Source: Elymus sibiricus (taxonomy: Eukaryota > Streptophyta > Magnoliopsida > Poales > Poaceae). From it: DNA of 64,000 nt. The notes beneath the pieces are model-generated. The model saw only the letters and a program-made list of their open reading frames with translations. It was not told the DNA's origin and did not search any database. The stretch spans positions 356,668,031-356,732,030 of the forward strand of contig CM077672.1 of assembly GCA_039707655.1 (NCBI GenBank). Direction: 5' to 3'. Below, in pieces: positions 31,084-42,175 of the stretch. The stretch's first letter is position 1; each line of letters begins with the position of its first letter. The position numbers and the translations under genes are program-made.

Positions 31084-34000
31084 AATCGTTGTGGCACCCC
31101 GGTTCAGAGAGACCGGAACACCCAGTATTCCAGCCCAGAGATCAAGTCGTCTGGAATACGGCACTGCTTGGCATAGAACAAATCAGCTCTTTATTACAAA
31201 TAACACGGGTACAAAGGTTCTGAAGGCACGAAGGTTACAGGGGCACGGCGACACTACGCCTGCTCAGATAGCTCTATGCTAGCAGCGGAACAACTCATAG
31301 CGGAATAACTCCTAACAGCAGAACGACGACAATGGTGATGGACTCCACTCCGCAGGGACTCTGACTGGGACGTATCCTAGAGCGCAACCTCGGGATCCTC
31401 GACAAACGAGCAATCACGGCATGACCTGCAAGCTGGCATGACACGCCAGGTGAGTACTTTGAATGTACTCGCAAGCTCACAGCAACCAAAGCAATCAAGA
31501 CATACAACAGCATGGCATTTACAGGTTAATCATCAAAGATGAACACGATACTACTAGAACAACATGAACATGGCAACAACATGAGCATGGCAACAACATG
31601 AGCATGACATGTACATATAATTCATGATATGAACATGATGATACTAGCACTAGCATGCAAGGGGGTCGACATTTAAGGTCTCATGGACCAACTTACGTTG
31701 CTCGGAGGTTATCTCGTAACCACCATATGTCTCAGATTTACCATCGTGAACATCACACGATCACCTCAGGATCAACCAAGCTCGGTATCAACTGTACCAT
31801 CGTGATCATCACATGACCACACGGAGCTTGATCTCTACCTGTGATCATCGCATGACCACATAAAGATCAACCAACTTCTTTCCTCATCGAACCAGGGTTG
31901 TTATTATTCAGGTTATTATTTCTGTTGACCCATAGTGTGACGTACTACGAACTATGTCCATGACCGAGGACGCGGCTATCGATAGATTATACACTCTGCA
32001 GAGGTTAGTACACTGTACCCACACCACGGAAATCATGGTCTCGTACTCCCATTCGGGTGGACCAACGACATTCCGACAAAACCAATCTATTGCACGACAC
32101 TCTCCCGGACACTCCCGACAAACTCCCCTTTGGGCTATGTCCTGGGTTGCCCCTGATGTCAACTCGTGACATCCGCCCCCTTTGTGGCTGCCACCGTCGT
32201 GGCCAAACATAAACATCGTCCCAAACGGGGACCTCGGCGCCATACAACTTGGGCACTCAAGGCTTATGGTCGCCTACCTGATCAGGGTAGCGCGCACCCA
32301 TAACCTTCCCTAGTTGGAGGTTCCGGCGGGAGGCATGACAATAGACCGCATTAGGGCCTCCCCATCCAGGCAAGTGTGGTTGCACTGGTGAGCTCGATTC
32401 GGTGGCACCATGACTCAGCCAACAGATTTGTTCAAGTTCGATTAATGTCAGGTTCAACTAGAATGGTGAGGAGCTGAGTCATAATAAAAATAGCATGATA
32501 ATGCATATGAGCATGATACCAGTGTAACCATGGATGGGCAACATAACATAGCATCAACAATGATAAATCATGAAGTCTACGGAATACAAATGAGCATGGC
32601 ATAATGACGATCACGTATATAACAAGTATTTTCATAACAAACCCTAACTATTCAAATGAGCATATTGTTATCACTAGCATCGAAAAATAAATCCGAGAAC
32701 TAACATGATAATAATAATACTAGCAAATAATCATTTAACTTACTAGACGAAAAATGAACATGGCATAAGCAATGAGCATGGATTCACAAACATATCAGTA
32801 ACATTCACAAAATAATTAAATGAACAAACAATTATTAAATATTCAAGTGGAAACCATGGATATTGCGATGCCATCATGCAAGTGGCTATCGTGGCTTACC
32901 TGGGGATGAAGGAACCATCGGGGAGAGGTGCGAGACACTCGCAGAAAGAATCGCTGGAAAAGTTTCCCTCTCGGCGGAGCTGTTTTAAGGGCAAGGGCAG
33001 AATGGTCATTTTCACAGTGTGACAACCTCATGAAAATGATGCCATCGGAACGGGCTCGACGAACTGAGATCGTGGGCTTTGGAATCACCTGATTCGGAGT
33101 TACGGTTGCGAAGTTACGGTCGTTCGTTCGTTAGGCAGAAAAATAATTAAAAACTGTCCATTTCTGGCCTTAACGGACGAACGTCCGCAAATTAGAGGTT
33201 TCGGCCGGGCTGAAAAAGAGAAACGGCTTTTGCGGAATACGTCTTCAGAAAGTGGAAGCGTACTTTTGGCCGAATAAGCACCAGAGTGCGCTTCCCTTAG
33301 GCGAAAGCGTATTCTGAGGTTTACGCCTCCACTTGCCACGTCAGCGGGCCCGTGGGGTCAACGTCGGAGAGGCTTACATGCGGGCCCTACTCCATCTCCT
33401 CTCTCTCCTCCCGCCCCCTTCTTCTACCCCCGTCGCCTGCTCGCAGAACCGAGGGAGGCCGCCGGCGCCGGCGCGCGTCCGGCCGTCTCCGGCCACCTCC
33501 GGCGGCGCCCACCACATGGGCGTGCTCGGGGCGTCGTGCCGCACCCGTCCAAGGACTCTGCGGTAGCCGGGAAGCTACGGAACGGCGACGGCCTCGCTTG
33601 AGGCGGACGACGGCTGCGGTGAAGATGGCCTCGCGGCTACGGTGGAGGAAAGGGAGAGGTAAGGTTCGGGAGGGCTTCGCCGGACTTGAGGGGCTCCAGA
33701 GGTGAAGAAAGAACAAGGAGAGGAGCTCGGCATTGGGCAAATTTAAGTGGGTAGGGGCGGCGGTCATGGTGGCCATTGGAGGGCAGGGGGAGCTCTCGAG
33801 CTCGGTTGAGTGGCTGGTGAGGTTGCTGGGAGTGTGGAGCGGAGCTTGGTGAGGAGAGGCAGAACCGGGGAAGGGCTTATATAGGCAGGGGGGAGATGCC
33901 GAGCCGGATGCCGCCGCGGACGCGCGGTCGATGCCTCTGGCGTGACCGCGTACGCGTGCGCACGCGGGAAGGCGTGGATGGCGATGGGAGAGGGGAAGTG

Positions 34001-35545
34001 GAGGTGCAGACGCGGGCGGTGCGCTGTCCGGTCGGCCACCAAGACACTGTGCGCACGCGGTCAGAGCTCTCGTGGCGCGAGGAGGGCGAAGGAGGAGGGG
34101 GCCAGGGCTCGAGAGGACGCGGGGGACTGTGGGCGACGCGGTGGACAAGGTGGGACGCGCGAGATCGACGAGTAGAGGAGTGCCCGAAGCTAGCAGACTT
34201 GCGGAGCGCGCCAAACGCATGCCAACGGCGTGGTCACCGCATGGCATGGCGAGGATAGGGCACAAGGGTCTGCCAAAAGGTGTCTACCGTGTTGTCCCTC
34301 CAACATACAGTCCCATAGATGTGATAGGTCGGCCAAATACACTATGAGTTGGTGGCAGAGGTCGATGGAAGTTTGCTGTTGAAAACTTAGGCATGAAGTA
34401 GTGATCAAATGGGAGGGGATAAGGAGTAACCAGGATGTCACAGAGTCTTATGGTAGGAAGGACTATGATCCTGTGGATTTTTAGGTCATTTGGGCAAGGT
34501 TAGAGTGCAGTTGCTTCACAACTGCCAAAAATTGGCCAGAATCTAGACCAGGAAGTAGCACTCACATGGTTGTTTGGATTGAGCTGAAAATTTGTGGAGG
34601 GTGATCATTTGGGCATATGAAGATACCATCAAAATTTCATCCCATTTGGATAAATATAAATGGTACTTCCTTCACAATGCTTTCTACTGGACAGAAACTT
34701 GGGGGAATTTTGTGGAGCAAATGGCTTGGCAAAATGATGTGAATTTTGGCATGCTCAAATGATATAGGGATATTTAGGTCCTGGATTAATTTCAGAATTT
34801 TTGAAGCAATATAAAATATAGTTGCTTCACAACCTGAAATTGTGGCCAGAAACCAAGATTTGAAGGTGTGCTCATATAGATTGTTGGATGGAGATGAAAT
34901 ATGGTGGAGATCAATTATTTGATCATATGAATGATCTACCAAAATTTCAACTCATTTGGATAAGCCTAGCTAGTACTTCCTTCACCAAGCTTCTCTCTGG
35001 ATAGAAACTTTGGAAATTTGCTGAGGAAGATTTACTAGGCAAATGAAGCTGAATTTTGGCATGTGGCAATAATTTAGATATGAGAGAGTGCCCAAAATTT
35101 TTGAGGGAAATCAAGAAAATATAAATAGCACTTCCTTCACAAAGTGCCCTGCTGGACAGAATAGGAAATGAATATTCCTGAATTATTTTTGAACTAGGCA
35201 AGGATGGATTTTGGCATATTTGTGGAATATATGATCCAAAGAATTTATGAGAATTTTGTGGGAATTTTAGGAATGGCAGAAATATAGGTTGCTTCACAAC
35301 CTAGAGCAAACAGGGTTATTCCTTTAATAGAAAAAGGAACATTCCCAAGAAATAAATATCGGAGTTGGGCTAGGATGGAAATGACATGGCCTTGGGATAG
35401 ATTTGAGAATGACAAGCCACTAGGAAGCGGCAGGAGAGAAGATCTTCCCAGGTTTCAAGACCACATAGCCACGAAAAAAGAACTCCAAATAAAATTTTGA
35501 AGAAATCCAAAAGAAAAAGAAAGGGCCAAAAATCGGGGTGTTACA
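31084..35545 (-). mobile_element. Long solo-LTR-like (LARD-type) insertion
   Basis: On the minus strand it starts TGTAACACCCCGATTTT (35545) and ends CCGGGGTGCCACA (31090), so it has TG...CA termini that are short inverted repeats. Flanks share ATGGC (31079-31083 and 35546-35550), with six extra bases (AATCGT) before the left terminus. It has no gag or pol. A TATA box, CCTATATAAGCCC, on the minus strand near 33885 precedes a GC-rich segment (33850-33340), as in a U3-R boundary. Long LTRs of 4-5 kb are known for LARD elements such as Sukkula. Family identity was not checked. Long minus-strand frames in it (33387-34265) are Pro/Ser/Arg-rich and not called as genes. Confidence 0.65.
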
Positions 35546-36095
35546 ATGGCGGTATGGCCGAGGCAAGAACAACGATGAACTAGGTTGAGCTACAGTACAG
35601 ATCTATGGCGACGGGGATGAGTACCTGGTTGCGGGAGATGATCCCGGGCGGTTCAAATGAGCTCTGATGGCGACGCGCGCGAGGAAGACGAAGGTTTGGG
35701 GACGCCGGCGAGCTTGAGGGTGAGTGGCGGCGGAGCTCCAGGCGCACGTGTGGCGAGAGGAAGAAGAAGAAGAGACGAGGCGGTAAAGTGAAAATGAGGA
35801 TCCCTCGGGAACATTTATGAGGAAAGAAAGAAGAGGAAACGGCAAGCGCGAGAATCAAGGCGACGCAGTGATAAAAGGCGCCTCGATTATCGGGCTGGTC
35901 AGATCCACTCAAGATTTGGAATGACGTCATGCTAGATTTGCGGATATCAGTTGAATGAAGTCATGTATTTCAAAGGAAAGGTATGACAAGTGTGAAGCAT
36001 GTTATAAGTCGGCAACAATAAGCCGGTCACGACCCAGAAGATCAGTCCGGGATATCCAAATTTTGAAGGTTGACATGAATAAATTCAAATCAACC

Positions 36096-36105
36096 TGGGG
36101 GCTAA
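36096..36105 (+). promoter_or_regulatory. Polypurine tract, Tat element
   Basis: TGGGGGCTAA lies directly before the 3' LTR at 36106, where plus-strand DNA synthesis would be primed. Confidence 0.8.
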
Positions 36106-36657
36106 TGTCGGGGATATGACCCCAGGATATGACCCGCCCATTCAGGGTCGGGTCATTACGTGGCGACTCAAGAGGAAGGATTTGGCTAGGTGGGCCGTGA
36201 TGATCCAGAAGACATAGCCCAGAGGATGAGCCGCCCTTAGCGGGCCGACTTACGGTCAACCGCCTTGAGCACTTATCTTGTACCGCGCCACGAAGTTCCC
36301 TTACTTGTGTAATAAGATGAGTAGGAGTAAGAGTAGGTCACGTGTCGGGTTACGACCCGGACCTTGTTGTAAACCCAGGACCTCGACCTGTATATAAAGG
36401 CGAGCCCCTGAGGCAGAAAGATTTAAGTTACAAGCTCTCGAGTACTAGGTTAGCCAAGTCGCACCCTTGTAATCGAGATCATCATCATCAATACAACCAA
36501 AGCAGGACGTAGGCTATTACCTCCATTGTGAGGGGCCGAACCTGGGTAAACCCTTGTCTCTCGATTCCGATCAACCCCGTTCGAGTTACCACCTAGCAGC
36601 GATGGCCTCACGACTAAGTCCTTTCACGAGGATATCTGCCGTGACAAAATCACGACA
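36106..36657 (+). repeat. 3' LTR of the Tat element
   Basis: 552 bp, same length as the 5' LTR with about 15 substitutions and no indels seen by eye. The TATA box reads TATATAAAGG at 36389-36398. Confidence 0.93.
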
Positions 36658-36751
36658 AGTATGGTTTATTTCCTAAATTTATGCAGTAGAAAATTCTTAA
36701 AAAACAACAAAATTGAAAAAATATGGTCAGGGCGGGGAGGGGGGGGGGGCT

Positions 36752-37190
36752 TACCTTGCCGCCGGTGAATGACCTCGGTGGTCGACGCCGGAGCCGCGCG
36801 CCCCCTCCTTCTTCCTCCTGGACGAGCAACTGGAGGCTTGCCGGCGGTTGTGGGCGGCGGCCGATGGGGCTCGGCGCAGGGAGATGGCGGCGGAGGGGGC
36901 TGGCCGCGGAGGGGACGGCGGAGGGGGCTGGCCGTGGAGGGGACGGCGGACGGCGGAGGCGACGTCTCCGGCGATTTGACAAACCCTAGAAACGGAGGAA
37001 GAAATGAGAGAGATGAGGAAAAGGGGATCGGCAACTATTCATATTGGCACCTTCTCCGAGTGTACGACAGAAACAACTCGGCAAAAGTAACCTTTTCCGA
37101 GATCGCGCGAATAGGAACTCGGAAACCGGACAGCTGCAGACCTAAGGCAACGACCACCTTTTCCGAGATTTTTATATCGGGAGCTCGGCA
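36752..37190 (-). promoter_or_regulatory. Central CACTA motif cluster and 5' exon of left TNPA-like gene
   Basis: Between 37055 and 37190, five words of the subterminal type occur (TTCTCCGAGTG, ACTCGGCAAAAG, TTTTCCGAGAT, AACTCGGAAA, GAGCTCGGCAAC), far from either terminus. To the left on the minus strand, a GC-rich segment (37030-36752) contains TCTAGGGTTTGTC and ends GGCAAG|GTAAGC, a good donor. It is probably the 5' untranslated first exon of the left TNPA-like gene, whose intron later took in the hAT MITE and gypsy element. The cluster would lie upstream of both outward-pointing gene sets. Confidence 0.55.
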
Positions 37191-37453
37191 ACTTAAGATT
37201 ATAAGTTTTTGGTTTCATACCATACTTTAACTTTATGATTAATAAGGGTGATTTTATATATCAGCATATGATGATTATTTCATCATTCATAAGTAGAAGC
37301 TTCGGTTAGACCTCTCTTTTTTCTTTCGAACTGGTTTGTGAAATGACGGGACCTGGCGCGGCGTCTTCCCACGGCCCCTGCAGGCCGTGGTAAAAATCCA
37401 AGGCCGTTTCAGATACGGCTTCACGGATATGAGGCCAGGGCATTTAAGGCATA

Positions 37454-38225
37454 CGACGTGAATGGCCATCGCTTCCACACCGAGACCCACACACATGACC
37501 GACCCAATCGAAGGACAATAAACAGTGGGGTGTATTGTGCAGGGACAGATGGGCGTCGCTACTATGGAAGTGTCTTGGAAATAATCGAACTGGATTATGG
37601 TGGGATCAACCATCAAAAGCCAGTCGTATTCAGATGTAGTTGGCTCGATCCAGACAAAGTGAGATGAACCCCTGATATTGGCTGGGTCGAAGTGGAACGA
37701 GCATCCATCTATAAAGGATCTGATGTCTATATTATGGCTCAACAGGCCAAGCAAGTGTTTTTTCTCAACTACGCGTGCACATCTACGAATCATATCAATC
37801 TCCTGAAATGGTATGTTGTGTTCCGGATACCACCACATAGGAAAGTACATAAACCAAATGATGAAGATTACCACTTTAACCCCAACACATATGAGGGAGA
37901 GTTTTTTCAAGAACCCCCCAATGAAGAAGCCGAAGATGAGGGTATGGAAGACGAAGATGAGGGCATGGAAGACGAAGATGAGGGCACGGAAGACGGAGAT
38001 GATGGCATGGAAGACGAAAATGAGGGCATGGAAGCCGAAGATGATGAAGAGGAATATGATTATGTTGAGGACCCTGAAGAGCTGGCACTACTTAACCGAC
38101 TGCAACTAGGCATAGAAGACGATGATCCCGGTCCACCTGAAGACTTCGAGGATGAATGTATGAACTGGCGTGATAGCGATGATGACACTCCTCCAAATGT
38201 TGATCCCTACGAACTTGACGACTAA
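37454..38225 (+). pseudogene. C-terminal part of CACTA transposase (DUF4216 type)
   Basis: NGHRFHTETH, SGVYCAGTDGRRYYGSVLE, ELDYGG and VVFRCSWLDPDKVR match the DUF4216 region that follows the catalytic domain in plant En/Spm-type TNPD/TNP2 transposases. A stop at 37665-37667 interrupts it. The frame then resumes with MAQQAKQVFF and LLKWYVVFRIPP. The tail is acidic, with repeats of GMEDEDEGMEDEDE type (37940-38060), and ends PPNVDPYELDD. The preceding catalytic core is not in the window, so the gene is 5' deleted. Confidence 0.8.
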
Positions 38226-38412
38226 TGTGATAACTCCATGTATCCGTGTGTGTGACAACTCCATGCATTTGTATTCGTGTAACAACTTTGTGTATTTCTG
38301 TGTGACAACTCCATGCATTTGTATTCGTGTAACAACTTCGTGTATTTGTGTGTGAGAACTCCATGCATTTGTATTCGTGTAACAACTTCGTGTATTTGTG
38401 TGTGACAACTCC
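38226..38412. repeat. 50-bp tandem repeat between transposase and TNPA-like gene
   Basis: A unit beginning GACAACTCCATGCATTTGTA recurs at 38254, 38304, 38354 (as GAGAACTCC) and 38404 with an exact 50-bp period. Copies differ at only a few positions, so expansion was recent or homogenised. Confidence 0.92.
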
Positions 38413-38515
38413 TTGCCATAATTTGTATTGTTGCTTTTGCATTATTGTTTTACTCTTTTGTTTGGTATAATCTGTACTAATTCGTTTAATTTCTCTCATA
38501 TCAGGTGATTGAAAC

Positions 38516-40902
38516 ATGCCAAACGGCGGCAGCAACAAGGGCCTTGCCAAGCTGGTGCGGAAACCCGTGTCTGCTCTATACGCTAATACTACTGCCGTTG
38601 TTCCTACACCGGTAGTCACGGGCACAAAGAGGCGCAAACGGTTGGTGGGGGTAGTCACCGATGTTGTGGCCACCAAGGCTGCCAAAAGGGTGGTCGCTTC
38701 ATCACCACCGACACAGAAAGAAGCTGGGAAATGAGCAAAAAGGTCGCGCAAACGCCAGGCAAGGACTCGTGCTAATAAACCATCTCGAGTGGATGGTGAG
38801 TCTGCTTCGGAGGATGATCCTCCTGAGGAGGAGGAGCCTAGGGATCGCCCGGAGTCTCCTTTGGAGGAGGAGCCTAGGGCTCGCCCGAAGTCTCCTTTCG
38901 AGGATGCGGTGTTGGACCAGGTGGTGGGGAGTGGGGGTGAGCAGCAACTGATTGTTCATCAGGATCCGCAGGGTGGGGATGTGCCGTCCGTAGCGGCGGC
39001 TAACGAGGTGGAGGTGGCGGGGCAGGATGGTTCATGTGTCACCACTGAGACGAAGGTGTGGTTGCGTGGGCCTTCGAGGCTGCCCAAGCGACCATACGCG
39101 CATGCAGACGTGGTGCTTAAACCAGTTGGAGACAAGTAAGTGCTTTGGTCGACTCTTATGAATTAATACATTCCGCAACTATAATATTTCATCACATACA
39201 TAATGACTTGGCTATTCATTGTGCAGGAGCTTCACACACATTGGAGATAAGGCTCCGACATGCCTGCCGAGCGGCATCATTGGCCTTCTGTGTAGGTATC
39301 ATTACCCTGGCCTGGTCACTTTGCCTGACAACACCGAGGAACCAGCCTGGTCATGGGAGCACTTCAAATATGGAAAGGATTTCCCGGACCAAAAGAAGAG
39401 GGTGTATGAAAACAAAGCTGTTCGTGTGGTCAATGATTTCTGGGTGAGTTCATTTGAAACACATCAATTGTTGTTCCATCCCTTTGAAAATTGTTGCCTC
39501 ATGACTTCATCCTTTGCGTCGACTTTCACGATTGTAGGATTTCTTTACTTGTGCCAAGGGTGAGCAGAATCACGCAAATAAGGTCGTGGAAAATATCGCC
39601 AAGAAGCTTGTGAAAGACATGCACTATGAGGGGCGCGTCAGGTGCGTGGTCCAATATCACGCGGAACAACTGAGAAAAAGATTCGCAAGAAAGAAGCCCG
39701 ACAAGAACATCTTACGCGTGAACAGTTTATGAAGGTAAGTGAAGGTTGCTTACTATTTCATACATTACCGCAACTTAGCTTCCTTCCTAAGCTGTATTTC
39801 AACTCAGGTGGTTCCTCGGTGGTGCGCCGACAAAATGCAGTGCTGGAACATGATCGTTGACAAGTGGATAAGTCCAGAGTGGCAGGCTGAACACAAGATA
39901 ATAGGGAAGAGGCGTCTTAAGATGGGTGCTCCAGCAGACGGTCAAGGCAACCTCACCGTCACTGGTGTCATGGACAAGCATGTAAGCAAAGACCTTCTTT
40001 TCATCCCATAAATTTGTCCTTCACGCGCTAGCGTGCCCTTCATGGTTGTGACAACTCTCTTTTGCAGAAGAGAGCAACAGGCGTTGCCATCAGTTTCTTT
40101 CGGGCTTGGAGCTTGAAACGCATAAAACCGGTCAAGGACAGAGACCCTAATAATCCGGATGGTGACTGGATCAGCGCTAAATCTCGTTACAAAGGGAAGA
40201 AATACATCGCGAAGTACAAGCAGACGCACGGGGAGGAGTCTGATCCCATGGATGGGCCCTTTGACCCTAAGGTGGCTCTTATTGCTAACGGCGGTAGGAT
40301 GCATGGGCGGATGGGGGTTCACATTGATTCCGTCCAGACCTCAAGCCTACCCAGAATCAATGCGTTGAGGGCTATGAGTACGGACTCAACTCCTAGCATA
40401 GAGGCACGCCCTGTGCATTCCGAGGTCATGTATGAGGCAATTCAGGTCAGTTCTTCTTCATTCGTCAATACAATGGTCATGCATATTTGCCTTGCAACAC
40501 TGATGACAATGCATTGGCATGTTGTAGGCCTGGCTGGATGCAGAACAGGGACTGCGGGAGGAGCAGCAGAGATCGCGGGCAGAAGACCGGTCCATCATTG
40601 AGAAACAGAACCAGGAACTGCAGACACTGAAAGAGATGGTTGCACAGCTTTACGCCATGAGTGGCAAATCTATGCCAGAATCACCAAACCATCCTACAGA
40701 TGATCCTGCCACGGACATGGTGAGTTCTCTGCAAACTTATTCAACCACCATCTTCGTTCTTGCCATTCATTTTATTCGTCTCATGTGCTTACAGGTCATT
40801 CCTTCAATTGGGTCTAACAATGTGCCGGTAGCTAATCCTGGAGTTGAGCAAGCAATCCCAATAGCTACTTTCAATGTTCCCGTTGCGAACAAAACCGTGT
40901 GA
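38516..40902 (+). pseudogene. TNPA-like CACTA protein, right copy (Transposase_24 type)
   Basis: Exon 1 (38516-39136) encodes a basic then Glu/Pro-rich segment and ends GGAGACAA|GTAAGT. Exon 2 (from about 39227) has GIIGLLCRYHYPGLVTL and AWSWEHFKYGKDF and ends TTCTGG|GTGAG (39443). Exon 3 (39537-39734) has KVVENIAKKLVKDM. Exon 4 has VVPRWCADKMQCWN and EWQAEHK. Exon 5 (40068-40445) has TGVAISFFRAW and THGEESDPMDGPFDP. Exon 6 (40528-40720) is a Gln/Glu coiled coil, and a last exon ends at 40902. The architecture mirrors the minus-strand copy at 16251-18112. An in-frame stop at 38732-38734 and a frameshift in exon 3 (39660-39690) disrupt it. By analogy with TNPA, it would bind subterminal repeats. 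Confidence 0.78.
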
Positions 40903-41189
40903 ACCCCTAGTTATTTTCATGAACTTTGTGCTTTCCTATATATGCATGCACTTGTGCTTTTCTGAACTTGCTATATTTGAGACCATTGTATTTGTGTGCT
41001 TGAGAACATTGTGTTTGTGTGCTTGAGACAATGAGTTTGTGCTATATTTGAGACCATATGTTGTTTGACTATAATGTGGCAATGGTTGAGTCATCTGCGA
41101 AGTGATATTGCTTGCTTGTATATATGTGAGATATTATTTCAATGTGATTTGTTGCAGGGCAAACAAAAATAAACAAAAAATTGCCACTG

Positions 41190-41863
41190 CCAGATGCTTT
41201 ACCGAGTTCGGTACTCGGTGAAATATGTTTACCGAGTGTGAAACTCGGCTATAGAGCCACGTGGCGCCGTCTGATTCCTTGGATATATCATTGCCGAGTG
41301 CCCGCCAGAAACAACTCGGCAAAATACTGCAACCTGGGCTATCTGCGGGCAACTCTTTGCTGAGTAGGCATCTCGGCAAACTGTCCCCGCCTTTGCCGAG
41401 TAGGCATCTCGGCCAATGGCTTGTGCCACGCGTCGACCGTCCATTCGACACATTTCACCGAGTGTAAAACTCGGCAAACACGTCCACGTTTGCCGAGTGC
41501 TTCATCACGGGTTCTCGTCGAAGACGGCATCTCGACGCACTGTCACCGCCACGTGGCGGCCGCAGTGCATATGTCGTCGCCGAGTACTTGGAGTAGGGAC
41601 TCGGCAAAGTTTTCCGCCACGTGGCACCCGCTGTCTCCGTCCGACCCGTCAAGTGCCTTTTTTTTGCCGAGTCTCCGTTTCAGCACTCGGCAAAGACTTT
41701 GCCGAGTGCCCGTGTTCTAGTTCTCGGCAAACCTAGCTTTGCCGGCGGGATTCGGGCCGAGTACCCTGGGCCGAGAACTATACTCGGCAAAGTCATCGCC
41801 GAGTGGGAAACGGCTTTCGCCGAGTATTTCTGGCACTCGGTAAAGTAGTAAATTCCAGTAGTG
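41190..41863. promoter_or_regulatory. CACTA right subterminal repeat region
   Basis: More than fifteen TTTGCCGAGTG/ACTCGGCAAA variants in both orientations lie between the last exon and the right terminal inverted repeat. Examples are near 41200, 41228, 41292, 41395, 41455, 41490, 41665, 41690 and 41785. It is denser than the left end. Confidence 0.88.
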
Positions 41864-42072
41864 TGAGACCAATTGATTGTTGTATAGCTATGAAATTCTG
41901 CCATCAGTTTCACTAGCATTTTTTCTCGAGAAAATGCTGAAGCCTTGCGTCTCGATGCATTGATAGAAAAAAGAGTCTGTACAAGTCTGGTCAATTGTTT
42001 TTGAGTTAGTTGTAGATCAATGCATTAATTCTTACTCTGGTTACAGTAACACTGATTTGCGCAACTCATATA

Positions 42073-42175
42073 CTCCCTCCGATCCATATTAGTCGTCGCT
42101 GAAACGGATGTATCTAGACGTATTTCAGTGCTAGATACATCCGTTTGAGCGACAACTAATTTGGATAGGAGGGAG
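42073..42175. mobile_element. Stowaway-type MITE in the intron of copy B
   Basis: CTCCCTCCGATCCATATTAG at the left pairs with CTAATTTGGATAGGAGGGAG at the right; TA flanks both sides (42071-42072, 42176-42177). Paralogue C at about 56070 has the same flanks without the element, an empty site with a single TA. Confidence 0.93.

Larger units (their letters stand above)
18890..36657 (+). mobile_element. Tat-lineage Ty3/gypsy LTR retrotransposon
   Basis: Two 552-bp LTRs (18890-19441 and 36106-36657) flank gag and pol on the plus strand and a long 3' region with antisense exons. The 5-bp duplication AGTAT lies at 18885-18889 and 36658-36662. The primer binding site follows the left LTR and the polypurine tract precedes the right one. 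An archaeal-type RNase H after the RT region and the antisense gene downstream fit the Tat group of non-chromoviral gypsy elements. By eye the LTRs differ at about 15 sites. A 4.46-kb long-LTR-type insertion lies inside it. Pol has five in-frame stops and frameshifts, so this copy is defective. Confidence 0.93.
15191..41863. mobile_element. CACTA (En/Spm) transposon with nested insertions
   Basis: Left terminus CACTACTGGAAAATTC (15191) and right terminus AATTCCAGTAGTG (ending 41863) are inverted copies, flanked by the 3-bp duplication TGA at 15188-15190 and 41864-41866. Both ends carry dense TTTGCCGAGT/ACTCGGCAAA subterminal repeats. Removing the duplication leaves the sequence seen uninterrupted in paralogue C (around 55866). 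Without the nested gypsy element and hAT MITE it would be about 8.4 kb. It carries two TNPA-like (Ptta/En/Spm) genes pointing outward and a DUF4216-type C-terminal transposase piece. The catalytic Transposase_21 region was not found, so it is probably not autonomous. Confidence 0.92.

Noticed and set aside
33387..34265. 292-codon minus-strand frame downstream of a TATA-like box
   Set aside because: It is Pro/Ser/Arg-rich in a GC-rich segment of a long-LTR-type element with long frames on both strands. No domain is visible.
37876..38088. Minus-strand His/Leu/Pro repeat frame
   Set aside because: Complement of the acidic EDEDEGM repeat of the transposase tail.
38226..38412. CRISPR-like array
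   Set aside because: Repeats are contiguous with no unique spacers, in a plant transposon.
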